64,000 nt of DNA from Bacteroidales bacterium (GTDB taxonomy: Bacteria; Bacteroidota; Bacteroidia; Bacteroidales; UBA3824), in assembly GCA_017417315.1 (NCBI GenBank), contig JAFPZK010000037.1, positions 1 through 64,000 of the forward strand. The letters are read 5' to 3'. Positions 1 to 9,323 of the stretch are shown here, piece by piece. The notes under the pieces were generated by a model, which was given only the letters and a program-made list of their open reading frames with translations, was not told the origin of the DNA and did not search any database. Made by a program: the position numbers and the translations under genes. The first letter of the stretch is position 1. Each line of letters begins with the position of its first letter.

Positions 1-151
1 AAAAAAGCAACCGAGGAACCACCTGAACCGTCACTTTTTGGATGAGTGGGCTTGTCTATCGGATTTGCCTGACAACACGGAAAGGGATAGCTCTGCGCAT
101 GGCAGACTTCATTGGTTCCGGTTTTTAGCGGACAGTATTAATTTTAAATAA
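1..151 (+). other. Possible 3' end of a gene cut by the window edge
   Basis: Two rightward frames are open at the left edge. Frame 1 ends after 14 codons (last residues PEPSLFG, TGA at 43-45). Frame 2 stays open to a TAA at about 149-151. Neither fragment is recognisable. A good bidirectional terminator follows, which suggests that a rightward gene does end here, but which frame is real cannot be decided from this sequence. Confidence 0.3.
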
Positions 152-161
152 TACATTAAAA

Positions 162-200
162 ATCAGGGAGATATAAATTATCTCCCTGATAAAAAACTTT
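162..200. terminator. Bidirectional terminator between converging transcripts
   Basis: A perfect 12-bp stem (ATCAGGGAGATA at 162-173, its complement at 179-190) with a 5-nt loop. A-rich and T-rich tracts lie on both sides. It sits just downstream of the EEP-family gene (leftward) and of whatever ends at the left edge (rightward), so it can terminate both. Confidence 0.8.
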
Positions 201-220
201 TTTATAAAATCCTTCCCCCT

Positions 221-1270
221 TTACTTTTTCTGTTCCTTTATCACATACACCACTACCGGCAAATGGTCTGAATATCCGTCGAGCCAAACGCCGCCTGCTG
301 AGGTACGTTTCGGTGCGCCCTTATATTTGCCTTCCTGCTGAATCAGATAATCTCGTTTGAAAACCACACTTTTATAAAAGGTAAGGTTTTTGTAATCACG
401 CTTTTGCTTTTTATCCAAAAGGTTTTCCGTCATGATAATTTGGTCGAACAGATTCCACGCACCACGATACATTAACGTTCCCGTGCCTTCGCGGAGAATG
501 TTCCAAAACGGATTATAAAGCCCGAAAAGTTCCACGTCCTTAATTTCCCGTCTTGCACCCAAAGCATCTGTCATTGAGGGGTCAAACGGGTCGTCATTCA
601 TATCGCCCATGATGAAAATCTTGACTTTCGGGTCGTCTTTTTGAAGCGAATCTTTAAGCACTTTCAATTGTTTTCCGCCTAATTCGCGGTAATAACTCGT
701 TGTAAATCTCGACGGTAAATGACATACAACCACCGTAACATGTTCACCCGAAATTTCACCCGAAACCGTCAAAAAACCCCTCGTCTGTTTGTCTTTTTTT
801 ACATCTTCTTCCAAATCGTAAACGTAAGGCACAAGTTTAACGTTTTTTACCGTGAAAAGTTTCGGATTATAAAGCATTGCGCAGTCTACGCCCCTTTTGT
901 CAGGACCTTCAACGTGAACATATTTTATTCCTCTGTCTTTGAGCGGTTTTTGCGAAACCAAATCTTCCAAAACCCGCGAATTTTCCACCTCAGAAAGTCC
1001 TATAACCGCACAGCCGACATTAGGCAACATATCCGTCCCCATATCGGCTAAGGCTTTTGACATATTGGCAAGTTTATGCTCGTACTTGACGGCGTTCCAC
1101 TTGTTAGTGCCTTCCGGAAGATACTCGTAATCGTTTTTGCCCTCGTCATGAATGGTGTCAAACAGGTTTTCCTGATTGTAAAAACCTATGGCATAAAGGC
1201 TGAATTTTTTCTGCGCATTTACTCCGAGCGCAAAACAAATAACAGCCGCTAACAATAAGATTTTCTTCAT
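221..1270 (-). CDS. Secreted endonuclease/exonuclease/phosphatase (EEP) family protein
   Basis: Protein of 349 aa with a Sec signal peptide ending in NAQ at about residue 20. The EEP fold (DNase I-like metal-dependent phosphodiesterases) is shown by YNQENLFD near residue 31, the metal-binding Glu in GLSEVEN near 95, HLPSR, GDMNDDP near 225 and the C-terminal catalytic SDHLP near 333. I chose the ATG at 1268-1270 because it gives the signal peptide; the open frame continues 21 codons further without one. Last gene of the leftward operon, starting 4 bp after the stop of the exonuclease gene. Family members cleave nucleic acids, phosphoinositides or phosphosugars, so the substrate is not settled. 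Export suggests an extracytoplasmic substrate, perhaps nucleic acid. Confidence 0.85.
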   Translation of the reverse strand: MKKILLLAAVICFALGVNAQKKFSLYAIGFYNQENLFDTIHDEGKNDYEYLPEGTNKWNAVKYEHKLANMSKALADMGTDMLPNVGCAVIGLSEVENSRVLEDLVSQKPLKDRGIKYVHVEGPDKRGVDCAMLYNPKLFTVKNVKLVPYVYDLEEDVKKDKQTRGFLTVSGEISGEHVTVVVCHLPSRFTTSYYRELGGKQLKVLKDSLQKDDPKVKIFIMGDMNDDPFDPSMTDALGARREIKDVELFGLYNPFWNILREGTGTLMYRGAWNLFDQIIMTENLLDKKQKRDYKNLTFYKSVVFKRDYLIQQEGKYKGAPKRTSAGGVWLDGYSDHLPVVVYVIKEQKK

Positions 1271-1274
1271 TTTC

Positions 1275-1853
1275 TTAAATTTCTTGTGTAAGTTGTTTAT
1301 AAATTTTGTACCCCGCCCAAGCATCGGTTGCACCGTAAACTTGTTGTTTGGGTTTCAAGACAATATCTTCCCAATTAGATAGTTGCATTGCTTTCGAAAT
1401 TCTGAATCCCAAAACTATTCCGCAAAGTTTTTTCAAACTCGCCGCCGAAATTCCGAATTTTTGGGCAAATGACGAGAGTTCTACAAAACCACCCGGAACA
1501 AAACCGCGCCACTTTTGCAAACCTTTTACGTCATCGCGGATTGCAACGCCGACTTTCTTTATATTTTCGTCAGCAAGAATTTGAGCAATTTCGTCCGGCA
1601 AACCTATTTTACAACACCTTATCAAAAAAGCGTAGTCTTCGGTAGCAAGTTGAAGCAACGCTACATTATTTCTTTTACCTTTCAAAAAACACGGCTTAGT
1701 TTCAGTATCAAAACCCAAAACCGTCTGATTTTTAAGATACTGCGCTGCCTTTACCGCATCTTCAAGGCTTTCGATGACAAAAATTTCTTTGCTGAAAGCC
1801 TTTATCGGCAAACCGTTTAATTCTTCTCTCGTTATGTCTTCTTTATAGTCCAT
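1275..1853 (-). CDS. 3'-5' exonuclease domain protein (RNase D-like, DEDD superfamily)
   Basis: A single-domain 192-aa 35EXOc protein. Exo motif I is GFDTETKP near residue 50 (D and E are metal ligands). Motif II is the VGVAIRDDVKGL segment near 105, and motif III is YGATDAWAGYKIY near 175, with Tyr and Asp spaced as in DEDDy enzymes. No HRDC domain follows, so it is not full RNase D. Its ATG overlaps the stop of the upstream oligopeptidase gene in an ATGA arrangement, so the two are translationally coupled. Short proteins of this kind are common in Bacteroidota and generally annotated only as 3'-5' exonuclease. The in vivo substrate (RNA or DNA) is unknown. Confidence 0.85.
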   Translation of the reverse strand: MDYKEDITREELNGLPIKAFSKEIFVIESLEDAVKAAQYLKNQTVLGFDTETKPCFLKGKRNNVALLQLATEDYAFLIRCCKIGLPDEIAQILADENIKKVGVAIRDDVKGLQKWRGFVPGGFVELSSFAQKFGISAASLKKLCGIVLGFRISKAMQLSNWEDIVLKPKQQVYGATDAWAGYKIYKQLTQEI

Positions 1854-3955
1854 CAGTCCTTGAAGCCTGCTATTTTCAAAATAAAAGTGTAAACCTCCGC
1901 CGTTTCTTTTTGAGATTCAAAACGTCCGCTACTACCTGAATGTCCCGCTTTCATATTGGTTTTCAAATACAACGGGTTGTTGTCGGTTTTCATATCACGA
2001 AGTTTTGCAACCCATTTTGCGGGTTCCCAATACTGAACTTGCGAGTCGTGCAAACCCGCCGTAACAAGCATTGCCGGATAATCCTGCTCTTTGATGTTAT
2101 CGTATGGCGAATATGACAAAATATAGTCGTAATATTCTCTTTCCCTCGGATCGCCCCATTCTTCGTATTCGCCGGTAGTGAGCGGAATACTTTCGTCTAA
2201 CATTGTCGTAACTACGTCAACAAAAGGCACTTGCGCTATTACTCCCTTATAAAGCGAGGGGTCAGAGTTGACGATTGCGCCCATAAGAAGTCCGCCTGCC
2301 GAGCCGCCCATTGCAAAAAGTTTTTCTGACGAGGTGTAGCCCTCCCCTATCAAAAATTTGCTGACATCAACAAAATCATTAAACGTGTTCTTCTTTTTCA
2401 AAAGTTTACCGTCCTCGTACCAAGAATAACCCATTTCGCTGCCGCCTCTGATATGCGCCAAAACGAACACAAAGCCTCTGTCAATCAACGGGAAAATGCT
2501 GCGGAAAAAATTATCTTCCTCTGACGAGCCGTAAGAGCCGTATGCGTATTGAAGCACGAAATTATTGCTTTTCAAATCCGTACCTTTTTTGTAAAGCATT
2601 GATATAGGTACTTTTACACCGTCTCTAACCGTTACGAAAATACGTTTAACATCATAATTGTCCTTAGAAAAATTCGGAACGGAATCTTCTTTGATAACAG
2701 TTTTTTCATGCGTTGTTAAGTCGTAGTGAATCACCGAGTTAGGCGTGTTGAACGACGAATATCCGTAACGGAAAAACTTGCTGTCAGCCTCCGGATTATA
2801 ACCCGTCCAAGCCGCATACGTTTCCTGACCGAAATCCAAAAGATGAGATTTCATGGTTTTGAGGTCAAAAATCTCGTATTTAACGAGACCTTCCCGCATT
2901 TCTTCCAAAACTAAATAATCGTTGAAAACCTCGAAATCCTGAATCAAAACGCTATCCCGATGAGGCACGATAACATTCCAATTATTATTATAACTTATTG
3001 AATCACAAGTTTTTATACAGAAATTTTTACCATTTTCGTTTGTTCTGATATAAAACTTGCCGTTACAATGATCCACATAATATTCGTGTCCCTTTTCGCG
3101 TTTGCGGAAAATTACGGGGTCTGAATACGGGTTTGAACAAGGAACCAAACGAACCTCACTCGTCAAAGTGCTGTTATGATTTATAATAATGTACTGGTCT
3201 GATTTACTGCGTTCTACGCTCAAATCAAACATAGGGTCGTCCTCGTAATAAATTTCTTTATCATTGGAGCAATCCATTCCGACGATGTGTCTGAAAACCT
3301 TGAACGGTCTTAAAGTTGAAGTTTCTTTGCTGACATAAAACGTTGTGCGTGAATCGTTTGCAAAAACCAAATCACCGTCCGTATCGGGAATTTTTCCCGG
3401 AATGTCCATACTGTCTTTTAAATTTTTGAACCTGATTTCATAACGTCTCCTTGACACCGTGTCAACTGCATACGCCATCGTTAAATTGTTAGGGCTTATA
3501 CAGATAAGATCTGCATCGCAATAATCATAACGTTTTGCTAATTCGTTGACATTCAATAAGATTTCTTCTTCGGCTGTGTCCAAATCCTTTTTTCTGCAAA
3601 AGATTTCGTAGTCTTTGTCTTTTTCGTAACGCGAGTAATAATAATAGCCGTTTTCAAAATACGGAGCAGTTTTTTCCTCTTCGCTGATACGGCTCTTTAA
3701 CTCACTGAAAATCTTATCGTTAAATTTTTTATTTTTTTTCAAAAACGCATTAAAATAATCGTTTTCTTCTTTCAAATATTCCGTAACTTTTGGATTTTTT
3801 CTTTCTTTCATCCAATAGTAATTGTCGGTTCTCGTATTTTCAAACTCTGTCAACTCTTTCGGGACTTTTTCCGCAACTGGCGGCTTCATCTCTGAGTTAC
3901 AAGCACTTGACATAGCAATGCAAAGAATTAAGTTTAACTTTAATATACCTTTCAT
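1853..3955 (-). CDS. ptrB: Oligopeptidase B / prolyl oligopeptidase (S9A) lipoprotein
   Basis: A 700-aa S9-family serine peptidase. The N-terminal half is the seven-bladed propeller, beginning with the conserved DNYYWMKERKNPKV segment. The C-terminal alpha/beta-hydrolase half has the nucleophile in GGSAGGLLMG near residue 545, the Asp after the VTAGLHDSQV segment and the catalytic His in GHSGSSGR near 670. The N-terminus is a lipobox-like signal (Ser-Ser-Ala-Cys around residue 19), so the enzyme is probably lipid-anchored in the envelope rather than cytosolic like E. coli PtrB. Second gene of its operon, 13 bp after the XRE regulator. Family role: cleaving short peptides, usually after basic residues. 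Confidence 0.9.
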   Translation of the reverse strand: MKGILKLNLILCIAMSSACNSEMKPPVAEKVPKELTEFENTRTDNYYWMKERKNPKVTEYLKEENDYFNAFLKKNKKFNDKIFSELKSRISEEEKTAPYFENGYYYYSRYEKDKDYEIFCRKKDLDTAEEEILLNVNELAKRYDYCDADLICISPNNLTMAYAVDTVSRRRYEIRFKNLKDSMDIPGKIPDTDGDLVFANDSRTTFYVSKETSTLRPFKVFRHIVGMDCSNDKEIYYEDDPMFDLSVERSKSDQYIIINHNSTLTSEVRLVPCSNPYSDPVIFRKREKGHEYYVDHCNGKFYIRTNENGKNFCIKTCDSISYNNNWNVIVPHRDSVLIQDFEVFNDYLVLEEMREGLVKYEIFDLKTMKSHLLDFGQETYAAWTGYNPEADSKFFRYGYSSFNTPNSVIHYDLTTHEKTVIKEDSVPNFSKDNYDVKRIFVTVRDGVKVPISMLYKKGTDLKSNNFVLQYAYGSYGSSEEDNFFRSIFPLIDRGFVFVLAHIRGGSEMGYSWYEDGKLLKKKNTFNDFVDVSKFLIGEGYTSSEKLFAMGGSAGGLLMGAIVNSDPSLYKGVIAQVPFVDVVTTMLDESIPLTTGEYEEWGDPREREYYDYILSYSPYDNIKEQDYPAMLVTAGLHDSQVQYWEPAKWVAKLRDMKTDNNPLYLKTNMKAGHSGSSGRFESQKETAEVYTFILKIAGFKD

Positions 3956-3968
3956 TTCTTGAAAAATG

Positions 3969-4340
3969 TTAATCCTCCAACTCCTCTTCTACTTCTTTTT
4001 CGATGTCGGATTGGGCTTTTTTGCGCTCCTCCTTAGCGTTTGGTTTTATCAACGTGAAATAATTTTCAACCGTCTGGTCTAATAATTTTTTCAATTCTTC
4101 CCTCTGAGTCATAGTCAAAGAGGGCTTTTCAGACTCGTTTTCTTCCAAAGTAAGAAAACTTACAGTTACGCCGAGGGCGTTTGCAATTTTTATTAAGTTC
4201 TTGATATTGTAGTTGTTAGGTTCTTCCCTATTGAGCATTGTGCGCATACTTATAATCGGAATATTAGTTTCACGCGCCAATTTTGAAACCGTCCAACCTT
4301 TCGCAATCCTTAATGTTTGAATTTTGTTAGTGATATTCAT
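3969..4340 (-). CDS. XRE-family helix-turn-helix regulator
   Basis: A 123-aa protein with an N-terminal HTH_3 domain (residues about 3-60, including WTVSKLARETNIPI and the NLIKIANALGV helix) and a charged, Glu/Lys-rich tail (EKEVEEELED at the end). The open frame extends to a TTG at 4373, but the -7 promoter box lies on that TTG, so the ATG at 4338-4340 is the start. First gene of the operon with ptrB, the exonuclease and the EEP protein. It may regulate its own operon. No ligand-binding domain is visible. Confidence 0.75.
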   Translation of the reverse strand: MNITNKIQTLRIAKGWTVSKLARETNIPIISMRTMLNREEPNNYNIKNLIKIANALGVTVSFLTLEENESEKPSLTMTQREELKKLLDQTVENYFTLIKPNAKEERKKAQSDIEKEVEEELED

Positions 4341-4370
4341 ACGTCTTGACTTTTTGAGTATTAAAACGGT

Positions 4371-4378
4371 CAAAAGTA
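4371..4378 (-). promoter_or_regulatory. Promoter -7 box of the XRE-ptrB operon
   Basis: TACTTTTG on the minus strand matches the Bacteroidota -7 consensus TAnnTTTG, about 30 nt upstream of the chosen ATG. No clear TTTG is seen at the -33 position, so strength is uncertain. Confidence 0.5.
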
Positions 4379-4416
4379 ATAAAAAAATATGACATAAAAA
4401 AGTTTTTTCACAAAAA

Positions 4417-7400
4417 TTATTTATTGTTTAAAACTCCGTCCAAAAAACTCAATGCTTTTTGTGTGTTGTCAATACCGCTGACCACTATGCACGCCTTTCC
4501 GCCGACTTGTTTCATCTGCGTATTTCTCGGGTGTTTTTGCAGATAAAGCAAAATATTTCCGAAAGTTTGCGTCTGAAAATACGGCGAAGAATCCTCCGAA
4601 ACAAAATAGCACAACATTTTTCCGCCCTTCATAGAAATACGTTCGATGCCGAGTTTTATTGCTATCCATCTGATTCTTACTATGTTAAAGAGTTCCATTG
4701 TCTGCTTCGGAATTTTGCCGAAACGGTCTTCAAGAGTTGAAGCGGTTTTTTGAAGTTCGTCTTCGTCTTTTACATTGTCCAACTGACGGTAAATTTTTAC
4801 TCTTTCAGCAACATTTTCAACATAATCCTCCGGCAACAAAACTTCCATGTCCGTATCAATACTGCAATCGCTGACATACTTTAAGTCATCGGGGTTAATC
4901 TCCTCTGAACCAAGAGTTTTCATCTCTTCTTCCTTGATTTCTTCCAATGCTTCGTCAAGAATTTTCTGATAGGTTTCTATACCGATTTCAGTGATAAAAC
5001 CGCTTTGTTCGCCGCCGAGAAGGTTGCCCGCGCCGCGAATATCCAAGTCCTGCATTGCAATGTTGAAACCGCTGCCGAGTTCTGAAAAGTTCTCAATCGC
5101 TTTCAAACGCTGACGAGCCTGAGGCGTAAGATTTTCTTCCGGCGGCGCAATTAAGTAGCAGAACGCCTTTTTGTTAGAACGCCCTACCCTGCCCCGCAAT
5201 TGATGAAGTTCGCTAAGACCGAAATTCTGCGCGTCCAAAACGATAATTGTGTTAGCGTTTGAAATGTCAAGACCATTTTCTATGATCGTGGTGCTGATAA
5301 GCACGTCAGCCTCATTGTTGATAAACGATAACATAATGTCTTCCAAGATGTTACCGTCCATTTGACCGTGTCCAGTCAAACATACCGCCTTCGGACAAAG
5401 TTTCTTAATCAAAGCCTCGGTCTTGTAAATTTCTTTTATTTTGTTTTGAATAACAAAGACTTGCCCGTGCCGTCCCATTTCGTACTCCAACGCCTCTTTT
5501 ATAATGTTTTCGTTGAATGTATGTACCTCTGTTACAACAGGATAGCGGTTTGGCGGCGGAGTGTTGATAATCGACAAATCCCGCGCTCCAAGCAGCGAAA
5601 ACTGCAATGTTCTCGGAATCGGTGTCGCCGAAAGTGTCAAAGTATCAACGTTTAATTTCAGTTGTTTCAACTTTTCCTTTACCGACACGCCGAATTTCTG
5701 CTCCTCGTCAATGATTAAAAGACCTAAATCCTTGAACTTTATGTCTTTACCTACAATTTTATGCGTGCCGATAATGATGTCGATTTTGCCCTCTTCAAGC
5801 CGCTTTAAAATATCTTTGACCTCTTTGTAAGTGCGCAGTCTTGACACGTATTCCACCGTGCAGGGTAAATCCTTCAAACGGTCAGAAAACGTTTTGTAAT
5901 GTTGAAGCGCGAGAATCGTTGTCGGGACTAAAACTGCGACTTGTTTGCCGTCCGTTGCCGCCTTAAACGCCGCTCTTACAGCGATTTCCGTTTTTCCGAA
6001 TCCGACATCGCCGCAGATAAGACGATCCATAGGTTCGGGCTTTTCCATATCGGCTTTGACTGCCGCCGTCGCTTTTTCTTGGTCGGGAGTGTCCGCGTAA
6101 ATGAACGACGCCTCCAAAGCCTGCTGCAAATATGAGTCCGGCGAAAAAGCAAAACCTTTTTCGTGTTTTCTCTGTGCATAAAGTTTTATTAACTTCGAGG
6201 CAATATCCTTTACCTTGGCTTTTGTCTTCTGTTTCAGACGGTTCCAAGTGTTAGAACCGAGTTTGTAAATTTTCGGCGGCTCACCGTCGCCGGCTTTATA
6301 TTTTGAAATTTTGTGCAAAGCGTGAATGCTCACGTACAAAATGTCGTTGTCTTTATAAACAAGACGGATAACTTCATGCGGTTTGCCGCCTATTTCCTGA
6401 GTTTCGAGACCGCCGAAAGTACCGATTCCGTGGTCTTGATGCACAACGTAATCACCGGGTTTAAGAGTGTTCATCTCGCTGATAGTCAGCGCGTCGCGGT
6501 TACGTTTTATGCGGATTTCCTTCAACCTATACTTTAAGTAACGCTCAAAAATTTGATGGTCGGTATAACAACAAAGTTGCAAGTCGTTGTCAATAAAACC
6601 CTGATTTATGCTCGCCGTAAAAGCCTCAAAATTAACGTGTTTTGTTACCGCCTCCGAATGAAAAATATCGTTAAGCCGGACGGTTTGACGGTCGTTAAGA
6701 ACGGCAATAAAAACTCTGTATCCGAGCCTCTGATAATCGTAAATATTCTCAGAGAGCATTTCAAAATTCTTCTTAAAAAGCGGTTGGGCAACAATATTGA
6801 AATTCACGACATTAGTATCGTCTTTTTTATCGACAATAAGACCCGAATTAATTACAGTTTTGTTTCCTAACGCTGTTTCAAAAACCTCAGGCTCAACAAA
6901 TTGCGGTTTGTCAGGGTCGTCTTCACCGCCGTCATCAACAGTGTTTTTTAAAGCAAAATCCTTGATTTGCTGCTGCGTAAAACCTAAATCTTCAAACCAA
7001 AAAACACAATCATCAGTAATGAAATTAAGAAACGGAATTTTTTCAAATTCTGATTCCTTGCGGCAAATGTCAGGAATAATTGTAATCGTATCTACTTTAT
7101 TTATAGATAGTTGGTTGACGACATCGAAAGTTCTGATTGAATCTATTTCGTCGCCGAAAAAGTCGATTCTGTACGGCTCGTCATTAGAATAAGAATAAAT
7201 GTCGATAATGCTGCCTCTCAAAGAATACTGTCCCGGCTCTGCGACAAAGTCTACAAGTTGAAAGCCGTATGTATCAAGTATTTCGGTAATAAAATCCGTA
7301 CTTACTTTTTCGCCTTTCGTTAATGTTAAAGTGTTTTTTTCGAGTTCTTTTGCCGAGATGACATTTTCGGCGATTGCCTCCGGGTAAGTGATTAACACAT

Positions 7401-7764
7401 AATTATTTAACTTGGAAATTTTATCTAAAACCTCCGTTTTTGAAAGTAGGGATTCGGTGCTGATTTCGTTTTCTTCGCCTGTTTTTAAGACCGAATGTTT
7501 GTGCGAAAACGGGTAATAAAAAACTTCCCGCTGTGCCTCCGCCACTTGAAAATCGTTATAAGTGTAAGCCGCCGTTTCGTCATCATTCATAACAACTATT
7601 AACGGCTTGGCATTCAAAGTTTTATCTGACGAAGCAAAAAACGAAAACGCCGAAGTATTAAGTCCTTTGACAAAAACTTTTTTAGATGTTTTCAATATTT
7701 TTTCCAGCGCACCGTGGTTAGGGTGCGAGGAATACAATCCGGTAAGGGAAGTTTCCATTTCCAT
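4417..7764 (-). CDS. mfd: Transcription-repair coupling factor Mfd
   Basis: A 1115-aa SF2 translocase that removes stalled RNA polymerase and recruits UvrA. Order of domains: UvrB-homology region (1-400), CarD-like RNA-polymerase interaction domain (GDYVVHQDHGIGTFGG near 435), helicase lobe 1 with Walker A (CGDVGFGKTE near 590) and DEEQ box (LIIDEEQKFG), the LSATPIPRTL motif, lobe 2 ending in QLRGRVGRS, and the C-terminal TRCF domain. Length is normal for the family. Monocistronic, between its own promoter and the ribosomal terminator on the right and the XRE operon on the left. The second in-frame ATG two codons on could also serve as start. Confidence 0.97.
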   Translation of the reverse strand: MEMETSLTGLYSSHPNHGALEKILKTSKKVFVKGLNTSAFSFFASSDKTLNAKPLIVVMNDDETAAYTYNDFQVAEAQREVFYYPFSHKHSVLKTGEENEISTESLLSKTEVLDKISKLNNYVLITYPEAIAENVISAKELEKNTLTLTKGEKVSTDFITEILDTYGFQLVDFVAEPGQYSLRGSIIDIYSYSNDEPYRIDFFGDEIDSIRTFDVVNQLSINKVDTITIIPDICRKESEFEKIPFLNFITDDCVFWFEDLGFTQQQIKDFALKNTVDDGGEDDPDKPQFVEPEVFETALGNKTVINSGLIVDKKDDTNVVNFNIVAQPLFKKNFEMLSENIYDYQRLGYRVFIAVLNDRQTVRLNDIFHSEAVTKHVNFEAFTASINQGFIDNDLQLCCYTDHQIFERYLKYRLKEIRIKRNRDALTISEMNTLKPGDYVVHQDHGIGTFGGLETQEIGGKPHEVIRLVYKDNDILYVSIHALHKISKYKAGDGEPPKIYKLGSNTWNRLKQKTKAKVKDIASKLIKLYAQRKHEKGFAFSPDSYLQQALEASFIYADTPDQEKATAAVKADMEKPEPMDRLICGDVGFGKTEIAVRAAFKAATDGKQVAVLVPTTILALQHYKTFSDRLKDLPCTVEYVSRLRTYKEVKDILKRLEEGKIDIIIGTHKIVGKDIKFKDLGLLIIDEEQKFGVSVKEKLKQLKLNVDTLTLSATPIPRTLQFSLLGARDLSIINTPPPNRYPVVTEVHTFNENIIKEALEYEMGRHGQVFVIQNKIKEIYKTEALIKKLCPKAVCLTGHGQMDGNILEDIMLSFINNEADVLISTTIIENGLDISNANTIIVLDAQNFGLSELHQLRGRVGRSNKKAFCYLIAPPEENLTPQARQRLKAIENFSELGSGFNIAMQDLDIRGAGNLLGGEQSGFITEIGIETYQKILDEALEEIKEEEMKTLGSEEINPDDLKYVSDCSIDTDMEVLLPEDYVENVAERVKIYRQLDNVKDEDELQKTASTLEDRFGKIPKQTMELFNIVRIRWIAIKLGIERISMKGGKMLCYFVSEDSSPYFQTQTFGNILLYLQKHPRNTQMKQVGGKACIVVSGIDNTQKALSFLDGVLNNK

Positions 7765-7788
7765 TTATGTGCTAAATTTTTTTTACGA

Positions 7789-7796
7789 CAAAGATA
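7789..7796 (-). promoter_or_regulatory. Promoter -7 box of mfd
   Basis: TATCTTTG on the minus strand, about 25 nt upstream of the mfd ATG, matches TAnnTTTG. The upstream DNA is a T-rich near-duplication (TTATTATCTG repeated) without a clear -33 TTTG. Confidence 0.5.
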
Positions 7797-7820
7797 ATAA
7801 AAAAACAGATAATAAAAAAA

Positions 7821-7852
7821 CAGTTGCCGAAAAAATCCGACAACCGTTTTTT
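7821..7852 (-). terminator. Terminator of the rpsF-rpsR-rplI operon
   Basis: A 9-bp stem with G-U pairs (7821-7829 with 7838-7846), A/T-rich loop and T tracts on both sides, located 27 bp after the rplI stop. It overlaps the region upstream of mfd. Confidence 0.7.
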
Positions 7853-7879
7853 ATATTAACTTTTAAACACATCCAAATA

Positions 7880-8329
7880 TTATTCAGCAACAACTTCAAA
7901 TTCGATGTTGGCTTTAATATCTTTGTAAAGTTTAATCGTGGCTTTGTATTTGCCGATTTCTTTGATATTAGCCTCGTCTTGAATCGAAATTTGTTTTCTG
8001 TCAACTTCGATACCTTTTTTAGCCAAAGCCTCAGCAATCTGAATGGTGTTAACAGAACCGAAAATTTTACCTGTCGTGCTGGTTTTAGCACCGATTTTAA
8101 TTTCCTTGTTTTCGATAAGTTTTGCTTTCTCGGTTGCGTCGTTACGCAACTTTTCTTCTTTGTGAGCCTGTTGCTTTTTGTTCTCGGCGAGGACTTTCTT
8201 AGCCGATTCGGTTGCAACGGTTGCAAAGCCTTGCGGTATAAGATAGTTGTTACCGTAACCTTTTTTTACGTTTACGATGTCATCTTTTGAACCGAGGTTT
8301 GCAATATCTTGTTTTAATATTACTTCCAT
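7880..8329 (-). CDS. rplI: 50S ribosomal protein L9
   Basis: A 149-aa protein with the typical L9 N-terminal domain (MEVILKQDIANLGSKDD, then VKKGYGNNYLIPQGFA), a long connecting helix rich in Lys/Glu (about residues 40-75) and the C-terminal domain beginning IFGSVNTIQIAEAL. It is a primary 23S rRNA-binding protein near the L1 stalk. Last gene of the conserved S6-S18-L9 operon. A long antisense open frame across it is a shadow. Confidence 0.98.
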   Translation of the reverse strand: MEVILKQDIANLGSKDDIVNVKKGYGNNYLIPQGFATVATESAKKVLAENKKQQAHKEEKLRNDATEKAKLIENKEIKIGAKTSTTGKIFGSVNTIQIAEALAKKGIEVDRKQISIQDEANIKEIGKYKATIKLYKDIKANIEFEVVAE

Positions 8330-8349
8330 TGTATTCTCTTTAAGTTTTA

Positions 8350-8616
8350 TTATTTCAACAAATCGGTTACGTAAGGCAACAATGCCAAATGACGGGCACG
8401 TTTAATCGCCACTGAGAGTTTTCTCTGAAATTTCAAAGAAGTTCCCGTAATACGGCGGGGAAGAATTTTACCCTGTTCGTTCAAGAATTTTTTCAAAAAT
8501 TCAGGATCTTTGTAATCGATGTATTTGATACCGTTTTTCTTGAAACGGCAATATTTTTTCTTTTTAATCTCCACGGTCGGGGGAGTTAAATATCTGATTT
8601 CGCTTTGTTCCGGCAT
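8350..8616 (-). CDS. rpsR: 30S ribosomal protein S18
   Basis: An 88-aa S18 with the family segment [16 protein letters not shown], then [14 protein letters not shown] and the C-terminal [11 protein letters not shown]. The start is supported by a strong Shine-Dalgarno sequence (GGAGGA) placed over the end of rpsF, which is notable because most genes here lack one. It binds S6 on the small-subunit platform. Middle gene of the operon. Confidence 0.97.
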   Translation of the reverse strand: MPEQSEIRYLTPPTVEIKKKKYCRFKKNGIKYIDYKDPEFLKKFLNEQGKILPRRITGTSLKFQRKLSVAIKRARHLALLPYVTDLLK

Positions 8617-8619
8617 TTT

Positions 8620-9045
8620 TTATTCCTCCTTATTATTTTCTTGTTCTACTGCAACTTGTTCTTTTGTTTCAGCCTTAGCCTCTGTCTGAGCGGCTTCTTG
8701 CTGTGCTTTCTGTCCGCTTAATCTCTGAATACGTTTTGAAGCATACTCCAAAGCATGTTTATCCAAAGAAACGGTAAGCCAACGGATGATTCTTTCATCA
8801 CGTTTGAGTTCAGTCTCAAATTTTTTGATTAACTCCGGGGCAGATTTAAATTGAAGCAACTGGTAAAAACCCGTAGATTTGTGGTTAACGGGATATGCAA
8901 GTTTCTTCAAACCCCAGTTTTCTTCGTGGACAATCTCTGCTCCGCCGTTGCTTAGAACAGTTTTAAATTTATCCACCGCTTCCTTCATCTGTTGGTCAGA
9001 CAAAACGGGAGTCATAATGAAAACGGCTTCGTAATTGTTTTGCAT
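8620..9045 (-). CDS. rpsF: 30S ribosomal protein S6
   Basis: A 141-aa S6. The conserved core ([17 protein letters not shown] to [20 protein letters not shown]) covers about residues 2-113, followed by a Gln/Glu/Ala-rich disordered tail as in many Bacteroidota S6 proteins. First gene of the S6-S18-L9 operon behind a near-consensus promoter. It pairs with S18 in the 30S platform. Confidence 0.97.
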   Translation of the reverse strand: MQNNYEAVFIMTPVLSDQQMKEAVDKFKTVLSNGGAEIVHEENWGLKKLAYPVNHKSTGFYQLLQFKSAPELIKKFETELKRDERIIRWLTVSLDKHALEYASKRIQRLSGQKAQQEAAQTEAKAETKEQVAVEQENNKEE

Positions 9046-9085
9046 AAAAATTTAATTAAAAAATTTATTGTTAAAAATTTCGGTG

Positions 9086-9116
9086 CAAAAGTATAACTTT
9101 TTTTTCATACGACAAA
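9086..9116 (-). promoter_or_regulatory. Promoter of rpsF-rpsR-rplI
   Basis: Minus-strand TTTG (9113-9116), exactly 19 nt, then TACTTTTG (9086-9093). This is the textbook Bacteroidota arrangement TTTG-N19-TAnnTTTG. It lies about 41 nt upstream of the rpsF ATG. Confidence 0.85.
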
Positions 9117-9283
9117 ATTTTTTTCAAAGTTTTTTTATTTTTTTAAAATGAATAAAATGAATGACATAACCATCAAAAAAAAATTAGTTACTTTGCACAC
9201 GGAAAAGGAAAACAATAATACTCCGAAACAAAAATACGACTTAAAACTATTTACTTATATACTCAGTTTAAATTTTCCTGAAA

Positions 9284-9322
9284 AATACCATAGGCACGAA
9301 TGCTTATGGTATTATTTTTTTT
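9284..9322 (+). terminator. Hairpin with T-tract upstream of the TonB-receptor-like gene
   Basis: A 13-bp stem (AATACCATAGGCA at 9284-9296 with 9301-9313, one G-U pair), tetraloop CGAA, followed by a run of eight T. It has the form of a rightward intrinsic terminator, but no rightward gene precedes it in the 309-bp gap after rpsF. It may end a small RNA, shield the operon from read-through, or act as an attenuator if transcription starts upstream. Apart from the promoters, nothing else is recognisable in this gap. Confidence 0.6.
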
Positions 9323-9323
9323 G

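Noticed and set aside
719..1051. 110-aa rightward ORF inside the EEP gene
   Set aside because: Antisense shadow; the leftward frame has signal peptide and full EEP motifs.
7783..8226. 147-aa leftward ORF overlapping rplI in another frame
   Set aside because: It is a Lys/Arg-rich frame shadow of the ribosomal protein L9 gene and runs through the terminator.
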